Shown: piece by piece, positions 5,805-14,606 of the stretch
Layout: every line of letters starts with the position of its first letter
Numbering within the stretch: the stretch's first letter is position 1
NCBI GenBank assembly: GCA_900768035.1
Contig: CAAGBH010000092.1
Span: forward strand, 1-16,905
Source of the DNA: Clostridia bacterium
Lineage (GTDB): Bacteria; Bacillota; Clostridia; Oscillospirales; Acutalibacteraceae
Length of the DNA stretch: 16,905 nt
Direction: 5' to 3'
Made by a program: the position numbers and the translations under genes
Notes under the pieces: model-generated
The model's database searches: none
What the model was told of the DNA's origin: nothing
Seen by the model: only the letters and a program-made list of their open reading frames with translations

Positions 5805-7070
5805 TTATTTTGTGTTTCTGATTTTTTGAGCCGCCAAAAGCACGCCCGCTTTTGCGCTATGGAAATTAAGACCGCCTTGCATCCAAGCGGCATAAGGTTC
5901 TCTCAAAGGACCGTCTGCCGAAAGTTCGATTGAAGCGCCCAACGTAAATGCGCCCGCCGCCATAATCACAGGGTCGGTATATCCGGGCATTTCCCAAGGT
6001 TCAGGCACAACAAACGAATCAACAGGCGCTCCGCTTTGCATACCCTGACAAAACGCCACCATATCCTCAGCACTGCCGAGTGTTACACACTGAATAATAT
6101 CTCCCCGTTTTTCAAGCGGTTTGGGAGTTACTTCATATCCCATCAAACTAAAGAGCGCCGAGGCGTAAACCGCCGTTTTCATTGCTTCGCCCACTACGTG
6201 TGGCGCTTGAAAAAGACCCAAATAAAGTTCTCTGCTATGACCTAATGTTGCGCCGACTTCTCTGCCGACACCTGCACAAGTTAAACGGTAGGAACATTTT
6301 TCAACCAAGTCTTTTCTGCCGGCAATATATCCGCCTGTTGGAGCAATTCCGCCACCTGGGTTTTTAATGAGCGAGCCCGCAACAATATCCGCTCCCACTT
6401 CACAAGGTTCTTTTCTTTCGGTAAACTCACCGTAACAGTTATCCACCATAATATAAGTTTTGGGGGATATTGATTTAACTATATCACAAAGAACTTCAAT
6501 ATCATCTATTGTAAGGCTTGGTCTTGTGCTATAACCACGTGAACGCTGAATATATGCCATTTTGAAACTGTCTTTCGAAAGACGGTTTTTTATTTCCTCA
6601 ATATCGGGTGTGCCGTCTGCCTTTAAATCAACCTGATGATACTCAACACCAAAATCCCTCAAAGAGCCGTCGGTTTTTTCATCAATACCGAAAACGCCTG
6701 TTATAGTATCATAAGGTCTGCCCGTAAGCACCAAAACCTTATCATTTGGACGAAGAAGTCCAAAAAGTGCAACCGTCAAAGTGTGTGTTCCCGACACAAA
6801 GTTATGGCGCATCAAAGAGTCCTCAGCGCCCATACAGTCCGCCATAACTTTTTCTAAAACTTCACGGCCTCTGTCGTCATAGCCGTAACCCGTCGAGCCT
6901 GCAAAACTCGCCTCGCTGACGCCATTTTTTATAAACGCCTTTAACACTTTAAGTTGTGTATATTCCGCAATATCGTCAATCTCGCAAAAGCGGTCTTTAC
7001 ACATTTCGAGCGCTTTTTTATCAAGTTCTAAAAGTTCATTATCAATCTCAAAAAAATTTGTTATATTCAC
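5805..7070 (-). CDS. Methionine gamma-lyase family PLP enzyme (YnbB type)
   Basis: A 421-residue fold-type I PLP enzyme of the family annotated as 'methionine gamma-lyase' or 'aluminium resistance protein' (Pfam Met_gamma_lyase, B. subtilis YnbB). The PLP lysine is in GSLIKNPGGG (K236) and the pyridine-nitrogen aspartate in VDNCYGEF (D210). The family N-terminal signatures AEYTQLKVLKAF and STGYGYDDRGRE are present, as is VSGTHTLTVALFG at the cofactor phosphate end. The length equals the family norm. I place the start at GTG 7070. It overlaps the upstream stop as GTGA and has GGGTG 8 nt upstream; the in-frame TTG at 7085 has poor spacing to AGGA. Family members are usually assigned to sulphur amino-acid catabolism, but the true substrate is not proven for most of them. 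Confidence 0.92.
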   Translation of the reverse strand: MNITNFFEIDNELLELDKKALEMCKDRFCEIDDIAEYTQLKVLKAFIKNGVSEASFAGSTGYGYDDRGREVLEKVMADCMGAEDSLMRHNFVSGTHTLTVALFGLLRPNDKVLVLTGRPYDTITGVFGIDEKTDGSLRDFGVEYHQVDLKADGTPDIEEIKNRLSKDSFKMAYIQRSRGYSTRPSLTIDDIEVLCDIVKSISPKTYIMVDNCYGEFTERKEPCEVGADIVAGSLIKNPGGGIAPTGGYIAGRKDLVEKCSYRLTCAGVGREVGATLGHSRELYLGLFQAPHVVGEAMKTAVYASALFSLMGYEVTPKPLEKRGDIIQCVTLGSAEDMVAFCQGMQSGAPVDSFVVPEPWEMPGYTDPVIMAAGAFTLGASIELSADGPLREPYAAWMQGGLNFHSAKAGVLLAAQKIRNTK

Positions 7071-7750
7071 TGTTTTTTCACCCAATATCCTGCATTATAT
7101 AATTTAACGAATCCGTTCTTTTCATAAAATCCTTTTACTTTATCACGGCAGCAAACCAAGAAATCTCTGCCGTAGTTTTTTTGCAAAATGGCTTTAAGCG
7201 CCACACTGCCATAACCTTTTTGGTGGCTTGCAAGACCGTTAATTATCGCCTTGTTGCCCGTATTAAAACTAATTACCGCACATTTTTCTTTAAGCGCAAA
7301 GTAATTGGCATTCCCCATATTAAGCCGTCTACAATAATCCACCGCAAAATAGGGGTATTCGGGAAGTGACAGCCCCTCAACATCAAGAAGATTATAAATT
7401 TCTTTGCTCGAAAGATTGTCCGATTCCGTCTCGCCCTCGATATCTGCCTTGCGGTACATAACGTTTATATTTTCGTCTGGCAAAAGTTCCAAATTTTCCA
7501 AGGTTTTCATATCGCTGAAAACACAAACAGGTGACAACACCCTGACAAACTGATTTAGTTCTTCAAAATCGGCATTTTCGTTATAAATAATCATATTTCC
7601 GTCGGTCATAGAAATAACCGCTTTGCCGTTGTCCTGCACCCAAAAAAGCACATCTTTATCAGCGCCGTAACAATCAAAAAGACATTTGATTTTAATAATC
7701 TCGGCATTGTTTTGCGAAATTTCAGGCAATTCCTTAACTAAACTTATCAT
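7067..7750 (-). CDS. GNAT family N-acetyltransferase
   Basis: A 227-residue protein whose C-terminal third is a GNAT fold. The acetyl-CoA pyrophosphate loop is HQKGYGSVAL (residues 176-185), preceded by the strand AIINGLA, and the family's closing FYEKNGF is at 208-214. The first 120 residues are unlike a plain GNAT and resemble a degenerate, non-catalytic domain, perhaps an extra acetyltransferase-like half. The ATG overlaps the stop of the upstream peptidase gene as ATGA, indicating translational coupling. The gene also overlaps the next gene by 4 nt. Its acceptor is unknown; amino acids or small amines are possible, given the peptidase and PLP-enzyme neighbours. Confidence 0.85.
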   Translation of the reverse strand: MISLVKELPEISQNNAEIIKIKCLFDCYGADKDVLFWVQDNGKAVISMTDGNMIIYNENADFEELNQFVRVLSPVCVFSDMKTLENLELLPDENINVMYRKADIEGETESDNLSSKEIYNLLDVEGLSLPEYPYFAVDYCRRLNMGNANYFALKEKCAVISFNTGNKAIINGLASHQKGYGSVALKAILQKNYGRDFLVCCRDKVKGFYEKNGFVKLYNAGYWVKKQ

Positions 7751-8757
7751 TTAATACTACCGTCACAAATGCCCGTAAGCATATACTGTGTTAAATCAAA
7801 AAGACTTTGCACATCATTTAAGTTTGCAACACAAGAAGACGAATGGATATATCTGCAAGGAAGCGACATCGCAAGCGTTCTGACACCCTCTCGGCTCAAA
7901 TGAACGCTTCCGCCGTTATTACCGCCTGCCACCGCACGCTTTGGTTGACAAAGTATTCCGCTATTCATAGCACTATTATAATAATCTTTATCATAAACAG
8001 TTGCTTTATCCATAAATGAAACAACTGCACCTTTTCCTAAATTACAAACGCTTTTATCGTCTGAAACTCCTGCAATATCGGCTGCAGTAGTAGCATCAAG
8101 CACCAAAGCAGAATCGGGATTTATGCCATAAGCCGCCGTTTTTGCGCCACGAAGTCCGATTTCTTCCTGAACAGAAAATGAAGCGTAAAAATCATACTCG
8201 GCCTCATCTTGCAAAAGTTTTATAATAACCGCACAACCAACACGGTCATCAATGGCTTTTGCCTTTACGATATCTCCCGAAACTTTAAATTCGCTTTGAA
8301 CAATCGCCCTGTCCCCCAAAGACACCATTGAAAGCGCCTCTTTTTTTGTCTTAGCGCCGATATCAATATAAAGACTGTCAGCCTTAGGGAGTTTTTTCCT
8401 CTGTTCGCCATCAACCAAATGAATCGGTTTTCCGCAAATAACACCGTTTATTTTTCCGCCGATTTTAACCCGTCTGAACAAAAGCGTGCTGACATCAATT
8501 CCGCCGACAGTTTTGAATTTCAAAAAACCGTCCTCGGTAACTGAAGAAATAATAAGCCCGACTTCATCCATATGGGCATCAACCATAACCTTTTTAATTG
8601 GTTGTTTTTTGCCTTTTTTAAAGCAAATAATATTACCTAAATTATCGGTTTTGTATTCACAAAAGCCGTCAATTTGAGAGATTATAAAATCTCTTACAGC
8701 GTCTTCGTCACCCGAAGTGCCATCAAGACAGCAAAGTTTTTCTAACAACTCAACCAT
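7747..8757 (-). CDS. M42 family metallopeptidase (glutamyl aminopeptidase type), copy 1
   Basis: A 336-residue co-catalytic metallo-aminopeptidase of family M42 (TET/FrvX/PepA type). These form cytoplasmic dodecameric shells that trim peptides from the N-terminus. All ligands are visible: H62 in DAHMDE, the bridging D170 in AIDDR, the E198-E199 pair in VQEEIGLRGA, D221 in VLDAT, and H305 in CRYIHSS. The start is ATG 8757 with GGGAGGTG 6 nt upstream. It overlaps the upstream paralogue's stop by 8 nt. The open frame to 8835 lies within that gene and is ignored. The next gene overlaps as ATGA. It looks fully functional. Confidence 0.95.
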   Translation of the reverse strand: MVELLEKLCCLDGTSGDEDAVRDFIISQIDGFCEYKTDNLGNIICFKKGKKQPIKKVMVDAHMDEVGLIISSVTEDGFLKFKTVGGIDVSTLLFRRVKIGGKINGVICGKPIHLVDGEQRKKLPKADSLYIDIGAKTKKEALSMVSLGDRAIVQSEFKVSGDIVKAKAIDDRVGCAVIIKLLQDEAEYDFYASFSVQEEIGLRGAKTAAYGINPDSALVLDATTAADIAGVSDDKSVCNLGKGAVVSFMDKATVYDKDYYNSAMNSGILCQPKRAVAGGNNGGSVHLSREGVRTLAMSLPCRYIHSSSCVANLNDVQSLFDLTQYMLTGICDGSIK

Positions 8758-9763
8758 TCTTGGCACCTCCCGAAAGAATATACTGCTCCAATAAATCGCA
8801 AACCGACTGCAAATCTTTAACATCAAGAATTTCAACCTCGGTGTGCATATTACGAATAGGAATAGAAAGGGTTGTTACCTTAACACCCTCACGATTCACG
8901 CCAATCATATCGGCATTAGTGCTTGTTCTCTCGCCCATTACCTCAATCTGATAAGGGATGTTATTTTTTTCTGCAATACAAGTAAGTTTTTTGGAAACAT
9001 TTTTATCAAGGCTCGGAGAAATACCAATCATACCGCCAAGTCCCAACTTTCCGCATTCGTCGGGTGAAATATCTTTTCCGTCACCGAAAGTAACGTCAAC
9101 CGCAACCGCTTCGTCAGGATTAACTTTAAAACTTGCGGTGCGGATACCACGAAGTCCCAATTCCTCACCGTCAGACAAAACAAAAGCCACATTACAGGGA
9201 AGTTCTTTCCCCGACAGTCTTTTTGCAACTTCCAAAAGGCAAACCACAGCCGCACGGTCGTCAAAAGAACGGCCGCAAACCAAACCGTTTTGCAATTCAA
9301 AACAGTTTCCGCCAAAAGTAACATAATCACCTAAAGACACAACCTCTTTTGCCCTTGCGCCCAAAAGGGTGTCAAGTTTAATTGCGCCGATATCGTTATA
9401 TTCAGTCTCACCATTTGAGAGATGCGGTGGTGTTGCGCAAAACACCGCCGATATTTTTTCCTTTGCGTGAATAGTCACTTCCCTTGACGGCAAAGCACGG
9501 ATATCAATTCCGCCCGCATTTGAGACCGTAACAAATCCGTTATCGTCAATATCAGTAACAACCATTGCAATCTGGTCAATATGAGCGTCAAGCATAACAG
9601 TATAATCGGCTTTTCCTTTTAAAAAGCCGATTACTGTAAGATTATCTGTTTTTTCGGCTTCGGTATAAGCCGATAAAATTTCATACGCTTTATCACTTGC
9701 ATCAGTAACCGAGCCTACGGCATCAAGTTCTGACAAAGCGAAAAGCAGTTGCTTGATATTCAT
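8750..9763 (-). CDS. M42 family metallopeptidase, copy 2 (divergent paralogue)
   Basis: A 337-residue M42 aminopeptidase-like protein in tandem with the downstream copy. It keeps the metal ligands H61 (DAHIDQ), D168 (SFDDR), the E200-E201 pair (DGEELGLRG), D223 (AVDVT) and H307 (IRNMHTE). It differs from copy 1 in having Gln for Glu after the HxD motif and a more divergent N-terminal region. The two copies are clearly related but far from identical, so they may differ in specificity or form a mixed complex. The start is ATG 9763, which shares a base with the murD stop (TGATG). A TTG one codon earlier is possible. There is no strong ribosome binding site at the usual distance, so translation is probably coupled to murD. 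Confidence 0.93.
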   Translation of the reverse strand: MNIKQLLFALSELDAVGSVTDASDKAYEILSAYTEAEKTDNLTVIGFLKGKADYTVMLDAHIDQIAMVVTDIDDNGFVTVSNAGGIDIRALPSREVTIHAKEKISAVFCATPPHLSNGETEYNDIGAIKLDTLLGARAKEVVSLGDYVTFGGNCFELQNGLVCGRSFDDRAAVVCLLEVAKRLSGKELPCNVAFVLSDGEELGLRGIRTASFKVNPDEAVAVDVTFGDGKDISPDECGKLGLGGMIGISPSLDKNVSKKLTCIAEKNNIPYQIEVMGERTSTNADMIGVNREGVKVTTLSIPIRNMHTEVEILDVKDLQSVCDLLEQYILSGGAKNG

Positions 9764-11142
9764 CAAAGTTTATTCACCAATTCCTTGAAATAATTACCCC
9801 TTGCCACAAAATTCGGGAAAGAGTCAAAACTTGCAGAAGCCGGACTTAATGTTACAATATCGCCCGATTTTGCATTTTTATTTGCAAGTTCTACCGCTTC
9901 AGCGATATCCTTAACCCTTATAATTTCAGGCGTTCCGTTATAGTTTTTATCATTTTTAACTGCATCTTCAATCTTTTGAGCGGTATCTCCACATAAAAGC
10001 AGTTTTTCCACCTTTTCGAGCACATAAGGCACCATAGGCTCATAAGGAATATGCTTATCATATCCGCCTGCAATAAGCCATACTTTTTGGCCAAACGCCT
10101 TTAAGCCAGCAATAGTTCTTGTTGGGCTCGAAGCAATCGAATCGTTATAATATTTAACGCCATTCACTTCTCTAACAAATTCAATTCGGTGTTCAACACC
10201 CATAAATTCCTTAGCAACCTTTTTGATTGCATCCATTCCAACATAACCCCAAACAGCAGTAATTGCCGCAAGGTAGTTTTCAACATTATGGTCACCGAGA
10301 ATCGCAATATCGTTTTTATGCATAATAGGAGCATCAATACCCCTGTAAGACATATGGATAGTTCCGTCACTTGCAAGCCAAGCGCCGTTTTTAAGCGGAG
10401 TTTCCATACTGAAAGAAAGCGACTGCCCACGAACAAAAGGTTTGAAGCCGTTAGTGATTTCATTATCCTTATTAAGAACTGTTCTTGAAAAAGCATTCTG
10501 ATGGAGAATAACATTCTTCTTTGCCTCAACATATTCGTCCATATCCTTATGAACATCAAGATGATTTGGCGCAACGTTAGTAACAACCGCAACATCGGGA
10601 CTTTTTCGCATTGAAATTAATTGGAAAGACGAAAGTTCAACAACAACAAAATCGTCCTTAGTTATATTTTCAATTTCGGGCAAAAGGGGTTTTCCGATAT
10701 TACCGCCAACAAACACTTTTTTACCCTCAGCCTCAAGCATTTTTGAAATTAAAGTTGTGGTGGTGGTTTTTCCGTCCGAGCCTGTCACAGCAAAAATCGT
10801 AGCAGGGCATAAATCAAAAAACACTTCCATTTCACTTGTAACCGCAATACCTCTTTTGCGCGCCTTATCAAGTTCAGGCAGATTAAAACTCATACCTGGG
10901 GTGCGGAAAATAATATCCACTTCAAGATTATCAAGATAACCCTCGCCCAAGTGCAGTTGAGCGCCCGCATTTTCCAACTCGTCGGCTATACTGCCTATCA
11001 TTTCACGGCTTCGGCGGTCACAGGCATAAACCTTTGCGCCTTTGCTGAGAAAATTCATTATAAGCGGAGTGTTGCTAACACCTATACCGCACATAGCGAT
11101 TTTTTTACCTTTTATCTGTTCAAAAAAACGTACGCAATCCAA
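9763..11142 (-). CDS. murD: UDP-N-acetylmuramoyl-L-alanine--D-glutamate ligase
   Basis: A 459-residue Mur ligase adding D-glutamate to UDP-MurNAc-L-Ala, using ATP, in cytoplasmic peptidoglycan precursor synthesis. An N-terminal UDP-binding Rossmann-like domain (KKIAMCGIGVSN) is followed by the ATP P-loop GSDGKTTTT (about residues 121-129). Then come VELSSFQL, the APNHLDVH motif and GDHNVENYLAA, and the C-terminal domain begins at YYNDSIASSPTRT. I prefer the TTG at 11142 because GGGGG lies 8 nt upstream. The TTG at 11157 would add five residues but has no ribosome binding site. It is the first gene of a long minus-strand operon. The promoter lies about 50 nt upstream. murD outside a dcw cluster, followed by peptidase genes, is unusual context. 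Confidence 0.95.
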   Translation of the reverse strand: MDCVRFFEQIKGKKIAMCGIGVSNTPLIMNFLSKGAKVYACDRRSREMIGSIADELENAGAQLHLGEGYLDNLEVDIIFRTPGMSFNLPELDKARKRGIAVTSEMEVFFDLCPATIFAVTGSDGKTTTTTLISKMLEAEGKKVFVGGNIGKPLLPEIENITKDDFVVVELSSFQLISMRKSPDVAVVTNVAPNHLDVHKDMDEYVEAKKNVILHQNAFSRTVLNKDNEITNGFKPFVRGQSLSFSMETPLKNGAWLASDGTIHMSYRGIDAPIMHKNDIAILGDHNVENYLAAITAVWGYVGMDAIKKVAKEFMGVEHRIEFVREVNGVKYYNDSIASSPTRTIAGLKAFGQKVWLIAGGYDKHIPYEPMVPYVLEKVEKLLLCGDTAQKIEDAVKNDKNYNGTPEIIRVKDIAEAVELANKNAKSGDIVTLSPASASFDSFPNFVARGNYFKELVNKL

Positions 11143-11192
11143 ATTAATTGCCCCCAATATTATAAAATTGAAATATTTGCCTTATCCTATAT

Positions 11193-11221
11193 ATTATACT
11201 TAAATTCTTAAAAAATATCAA
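11193..11221 (-). promoter_or_regulatory. Promoter of the murD-led operon
   Basis: On the minus strand TTGATA (11216-11221), a 17-nt spacer and TATAAT (11193-11198), placing transcription start near 11186. A second TATAAT at 11161-11166 lies closer to the gene but lacks an obvious -35 box. No internal terminator is seen until 5109, so this promoter can serve six genes. Confidence 0.75.
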
Positions 11222-11375
11222 CTCTAATATGTTGGTTTGTTCAATCGAGTTTTTCTCACAAAATATCCAAAAGTTTTTTCAACTCAAACACCTTATTCAT
11301 ATCTGAAACATTACACCTAAAAACCGTTCATTTTACAAGGATTTATGAATACAATTATTTTAAGGGGGTAAATTT

Positions 11376-12209
11376 ATGAATTTTATAAACTGCTCTAACC
11401 AACTGTCGCCCGATATTTTTCGAAAAACGGTTGCTTTTTGGAGCGAAAACAGTTATCAACATATTTCTTCGCTTTTAAAATCACCGCAAGGCACAACTGC
11501 CGTACTGCAAAATGAATTTAAAGAAAAACTACAGGATTATTATAAAAAATTTAAAGAAATCAATGATTTATATAAAACCGAAAACTCTCGGCTTTCAATA
11601 AAACCCGAACAGTTTTTCAGACTCAACCAAAACTTTATAAATCTGCTTGAAAGAATAAAATTTGAAGGGTTTTCAGGATACCCAATTTTACAGCAATCGG
11701 TTTTTCACTACATATATGAACAAAAATATATAAATGCCGTTTTCGGGATGAAAAATAGCGTGGGTTATGTTCTTATAACCGAATTTTTTGCGCCCTTTTC
11801 CTCTTATCCGCTTTCCTGTATATATAACCAAATGTATTTTTGGAGTATCATAGGCGCAATGCACCCGTCTCTCTTGCTCGAAACCAACGCCTTTTACAAC
11901 GCTATTAACGGTTATTCAAAAGAATTTCTGACCGAAATCACCAACAATTTCAACAGGATAAATTTCCGTCTTTCGTCGTGTCATAAACCGATAAAGAAAA
12001 CCGCTCTCAAAGAAATTTTCGAAGATTTTCAAAATATCAATTTATCTATTCTTGACTTTTTACTGCTTGTTAAATCAAACAACCCTAAAATTTATTCATA
12101 TCCCGCAAGCGTAAACCTTAGCGAGCAGTTTTATAACAAGGTTGAACATATGATAAAAGAACACACCTTAGTTAAAGAAATAAATAAAAATATTCAACAG
12201 ACATTTTAA
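11376..12209 (+). CDS. Helical protein with DUF2935-like pattern, function unknown
   Basis: A 277-residue, mostly alpha-helical soluble protein. It seems to consist of two similar halves. Each starts with a Phe-Trp-Ser motif and a nearby His followed by Ser-(Ser)-Leu-Leu (FWSENSYQHISSLL at 22-35; FWSIIGAMHPSLLL at about 150-163). Each ends with a helix of the form HYIYEQKYINAV or HMIKEHTLVKEI. This two-fold layout and the His/Glu positions recall DUF2935, a ferritin-like four-helix family, but several expected ligands are missing. I call it a remote resemblance only. A good AAGGGGGT ribosome binding site lies 6 nt before the ATG, and the stop overlaps the arm of a terminator hairpin. It is the only plus-strand gene between two minus-strand operons and is probably transcribed alone. 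Confidence 0.72.
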   Translation: MNFINCSNQLSPDIFRKTVAFWSENSYQHISSLLKSPQGTTAVLQNEFKEKLQDYYKKFKEINDLYKTENSRLSIKPEQFFRLNQNFINLLERIKFEGFSGYPILQQSVFHYIYEQKYINAVFGMKNSVGYVLITEFFAPFSSYPLSCIYNQMYFWSIIGAMHPSLLLETNAFYNAINGYSKEFLTEITNNFNRINFRLSSCHKPIKKTALKEIFEDFQNINLSILDFLLLVKSNNPKIYSYPASVNLSEQFYNKVEHMIKEHTLVKEINKNIQQTF

Positions 12210-12242
12210 AAGGTCGCTTAAAGCGACCTTTTAATTATTTTT
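12208..12242. terminator. Bidirectional terminator between converging genes
   Basis: A perfect 11-bp stem AAAAGGTCGCT/AGCGACCTTTT (12208-12218 with 12222-12232) with a TAA loop. On the plus strand AATTATTTTTT follows; on the minus strand the arm itself supplies TTTT. It ends both the plus-strand gene, whose stop codon it overlaps, and secDF. Confidence 0.88.
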
Positions 12243-13164
12243 TAACTTTTTTTGCTTTATATCTTTTCCAGATTACCCACAACGGACCTGAAATGAATAT
12301 TGAAGAAATCGAACCCGAAACAAGACCGAATGCCATCGGGATTGCAAATGTGCGAAGACTGGTTAAACCAAAGATTTCTGCAACTGCAATAATTGTTCCA
12401 ACAGCAACAATAGTTGTAACAGTTGTTACAATGTTTCGAATCATAACCTTGTTAACACTCATATTAACAAGTCCGCCGATTTCCATATCGGGATTGAACT
12501 TCTCATTTTCACGGATACGGTCGTAAATAACGATTGTATCGTTAAGAGAATAACCCAAAATGGTAAGAACAACGGCGATATAGTTAGAGTCAATCTGAAG
12601 TCTGAAAATTACACAGGTGAAGAATGTAATCAAAATATCAAACACCAATGCGCAAAGTGCAGTAAGTGCCGCAGACACACCGCCGATTCTTCTGAAACGG
12701 AAACCAACATAAATTACAACCAAAATTGCAGTAATTATAACTGCCACCAAACTCTTAAGGAAGAAAGCGCCTGCAATAGTCGGGCTTACAGAGTTAGAAT
12801 TGTAAAGTTCAATTTTATTATCCTTGAAAGTATCGGTTAGAGTTTTAGTTAATTTTTCCTGTTTCTCAGCAGAGATTGCATTCTTGCCGACAAGCGCAAT
12901 TTCGAATGTCTGAGTGTCGCCTGCTAAAGAAGTACTTTTAGTAATGTTAAAAGACTTATCAATTTCCTTTTTAACAGTTTCTTCAAGTTTTGCATCGTCG
13001 ATTTTATCGCTGTAAGTATAGGAAATTTTCGTACCGCCAGAGAAGTTGATGTCAAGTTTAACACCAAAAATACAAGCAACAATAATTCCCGCAACAAAAA
13101 TTGCTAAATAAGCGATAAGAACTTTTGAAAAGGTTTTATTATAATCAATTTTAAATTCACGCAT
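12235..13164 (-). CDS. secF: Protein-export membrane protein SecF
   Basis: A 309-residue RND-family partner of SecD. Together they use the proton or sodium gradient to help pull proteins out of SecYEG on the outer side of the membrane. An N-terminal membrane helix (residues 13-33) is followed by the family motif LDINFSGGTKISY, and an extracellular domain runs to about residue 130. Five further helices follow, with the conserved LNDTIVIYDRIREN in the membrane half (about 208-221). The length is as expected. GGAGGT lies 7 nt before the ATG, and the gene overlaps secD by 8 nt (ATGCGTGA), so translation is coupled. The lysine-rich C-terminus is followed at once by a shared terminator. Confidence 0.96.
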   Translation of the reverse strand: MREFKIDYNKTFSKVLIAYLAIFVAGIIVACIFGVKLDINFSGGTKISYTYSDKIDDAKLEETVKKEIDKSFNITKSTSLAGDTQTFEIALVGKNAISAEKQEKLTKTLTDTFKDNKIELYNSNSVSPTIAGAFFLKSLVAVIITAILVVIYVGFRFRRIGGVSAALTALCALVFDILITFFTCVIFRLQIDSNYIAVVLTILGYSLNDTIVIYDRIRENEKFNPDMEIGGLVNMSVNKVMIRNIVTTVTTIVAVGTIIAVAEIFGLTSLRTFAIPMAFGLVSGSISSIFISGPLWVIWKRYKAKKVKK

Positions 13165-14530
13165 TTTTATTACCTCCGTAAAGCCAAGGTTTTCTTAGCA
13201 CTTTGAACTGAGAAACACTCTTAAGCATTAATTTAGAGGCATAAATGCCCATTATCAAGTTGAAGATAACGCCTATCAACAATGTGTAACCGAATGAATA
13301 AATTGCACCTGTAATAGATGTTCCGAAAAGTGACATAAGCGGTGCGAAAATCTTAGCCAAGAAACTATCAGGTGTTCCGAATGCGCCCATAAGCACGATT
13401 GAAACAATAACGATGGTAACGTTACCGTCAATAATAGCGCTCAAGGAGTTCTTATAACCTGAATCAATAGCACCGTCGATTGTTTTGCCTTTTGCGAATT
13501 CGTCACGGATTCTTTCAGCCGCAATAACGTTACAGTCAACACCCACACCGATTGAAAGGATGATACCTGCAATACCGGGGATTGTTAATGTGAAACTGTC
13601 GGCGCCTGCAAAATAACCCGAAATACAAGCGATTGAGCCTGCCAACTGACCTAATAGTGCAAATGATGCCACAACACCGTTAAGACGGTAGCGCAAAATC
13701 ATAAGCAAACAAATAAGAGCAAAAGCGATTGAGCCTGCGATAACCATTACTCGAAGTGCATCAGAACCCAAGGTTGGAGAAATAATCTGCAACTTACTGT
13801 CGTCTACAGTCAAAGCAAACGGAAGTGAACCCGCATTGATTTTATCTGCAAGTTCTTTTGCCTGGTCAGCACCTTCCATACCGCTTATGTATGCAGTGCC
13901 GCCTGTAATTGCTTCGTTTACTTTAGGAGCAGAAAGCAAGGTTTCGTCCATCCAAATAGAAATCGTACTGCCAACCAATCTCTGAGTAGCAGAAGCGAAT
14001 TTAGATGTACCCTCTTTATCGAAATTGAGATATACAACATAGTTGCCCTGTTCGTCAACACCCGGTTGTGCGCTTGCAACATCAGTACCGCTTAAGATAA
14101 CCTTATCTTTAGTTTCGCCCTCACAGAATGTGAGAAGTGCGGTTTCACCGAGTTCCTGCACAGCAGCAGCCGCATCGAAATTACTTTCTTCTGCAGCCCA
14201 TGGGAAACGAACTATAATCTGATGGTTGTTATTATCGGCATAAACTTCATAGTCGGTAATATTGTTGTTTACAAGACGGGTTTCAATGATAGCCTTTGCA
14301 GCATCCATATCTTCCTCAGTAATTTCAACACCTTTTTTATCAGGTGAGAAAACCGCCTCAACGCCGCCCTTGATATCAATACCCCAACGAATATCGTTAG
14401 CGCCTTTAAAATAAATTTCTCTGGTATCGCCGTAGTAGTTATCAATTCCGAAAAATGCTGTGAACGCCAGCAAAAGAATTAAGATAAGCACCACAAAAAA
14501 TACCGGTTTGCCTGTTCTTTTAGACTTCAT
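13157..14530 (-). CDS. secD: Protein-export membrane protein SecD
   Basis: A 457-residue SecD, of the size seen in Firmicutes and shorter than the 615-residue E. coli protein. A first membrane helix at about residues 9-28 is followed by the D1 motif DIRWGIDIKGGVEAVF. The periplasmic-type domain has the P1 head region, and a C-terminal bundle of five helices carries the D4 signature GVGVDCNVIAAERIRDE, whose Asp is part of the ion path. I choose ATG 14530, with GGAGG 8 nt upstream. The TTG at 14545 overlaps that binding site and is not credible. It forms an operon with secF, driven by the promoter at 14570-14598. Confidence 0.96.
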   Translation of the reverse strand: MKSKRTGKPVFFVVLILILLLAFTAFFGIDNYYGDTREIYFKGANDIRWGIDIKGGVEAVFSPDKKGVEITEEDMDAAKAIIETRLVNNNITDYEVYADNNNHQIIVRFPWAAEESNFDAAAAVQELGETALLTFCEGETKDKVILSGTDVASAQPGVDEQGNYVVYLNFDKEGTSKFASATQRLVGSTISIWMDETLLSAPKVNEAITGGTAYISGMEGADQAKELADKINAGSLPFALTVDDSKLQIISPTLGSDALRVMVIAGSIAFALICLLMILRYRLNGVVASFALLGQLAGSIACISGYFAGADSFTLTIPGIAGIILSIGVGVDCNVIAAERIRDEFAKGKTIDGAIDSGYKNSLSAIIDGNVTIVIVSIVLMGAFGTPDSFLAKIFAPLMSLFGTSITGAIYSFGYTLLIGVIFNLIMGIYASKLMLKSVSQFKVLRKPWLYGGNKNA

Positions 14531-14569
14531 TGGCAAATCCTCCAATAATGTGATTATAATTATTTCTAT

Positions 14570-14598
14570 ATTATACTAAAAATATCTTATAAAGTCAA
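14570..14598 (-). promoter_or_regulatory. Promoter of secDF
   Basis: On the minus strand TTGACT (14593-14598), a 17-nt spacer and TATAAT (14570-14575), about 40 nt before the secD ATG. It lies directly after the aminotransferase stop, so secDF has its own promoter. Confidence 0.85.
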
Positions 14599-14606
14599 AC
14601 TTTATA

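Noticed and set aside
8958..9330. Frames of 100 and 122 codons within the second M42 gene
   Set aside because: They lie inside a well-conserved peptidase gene and encode low-complexity, homology-free sequence, so they are shadows.
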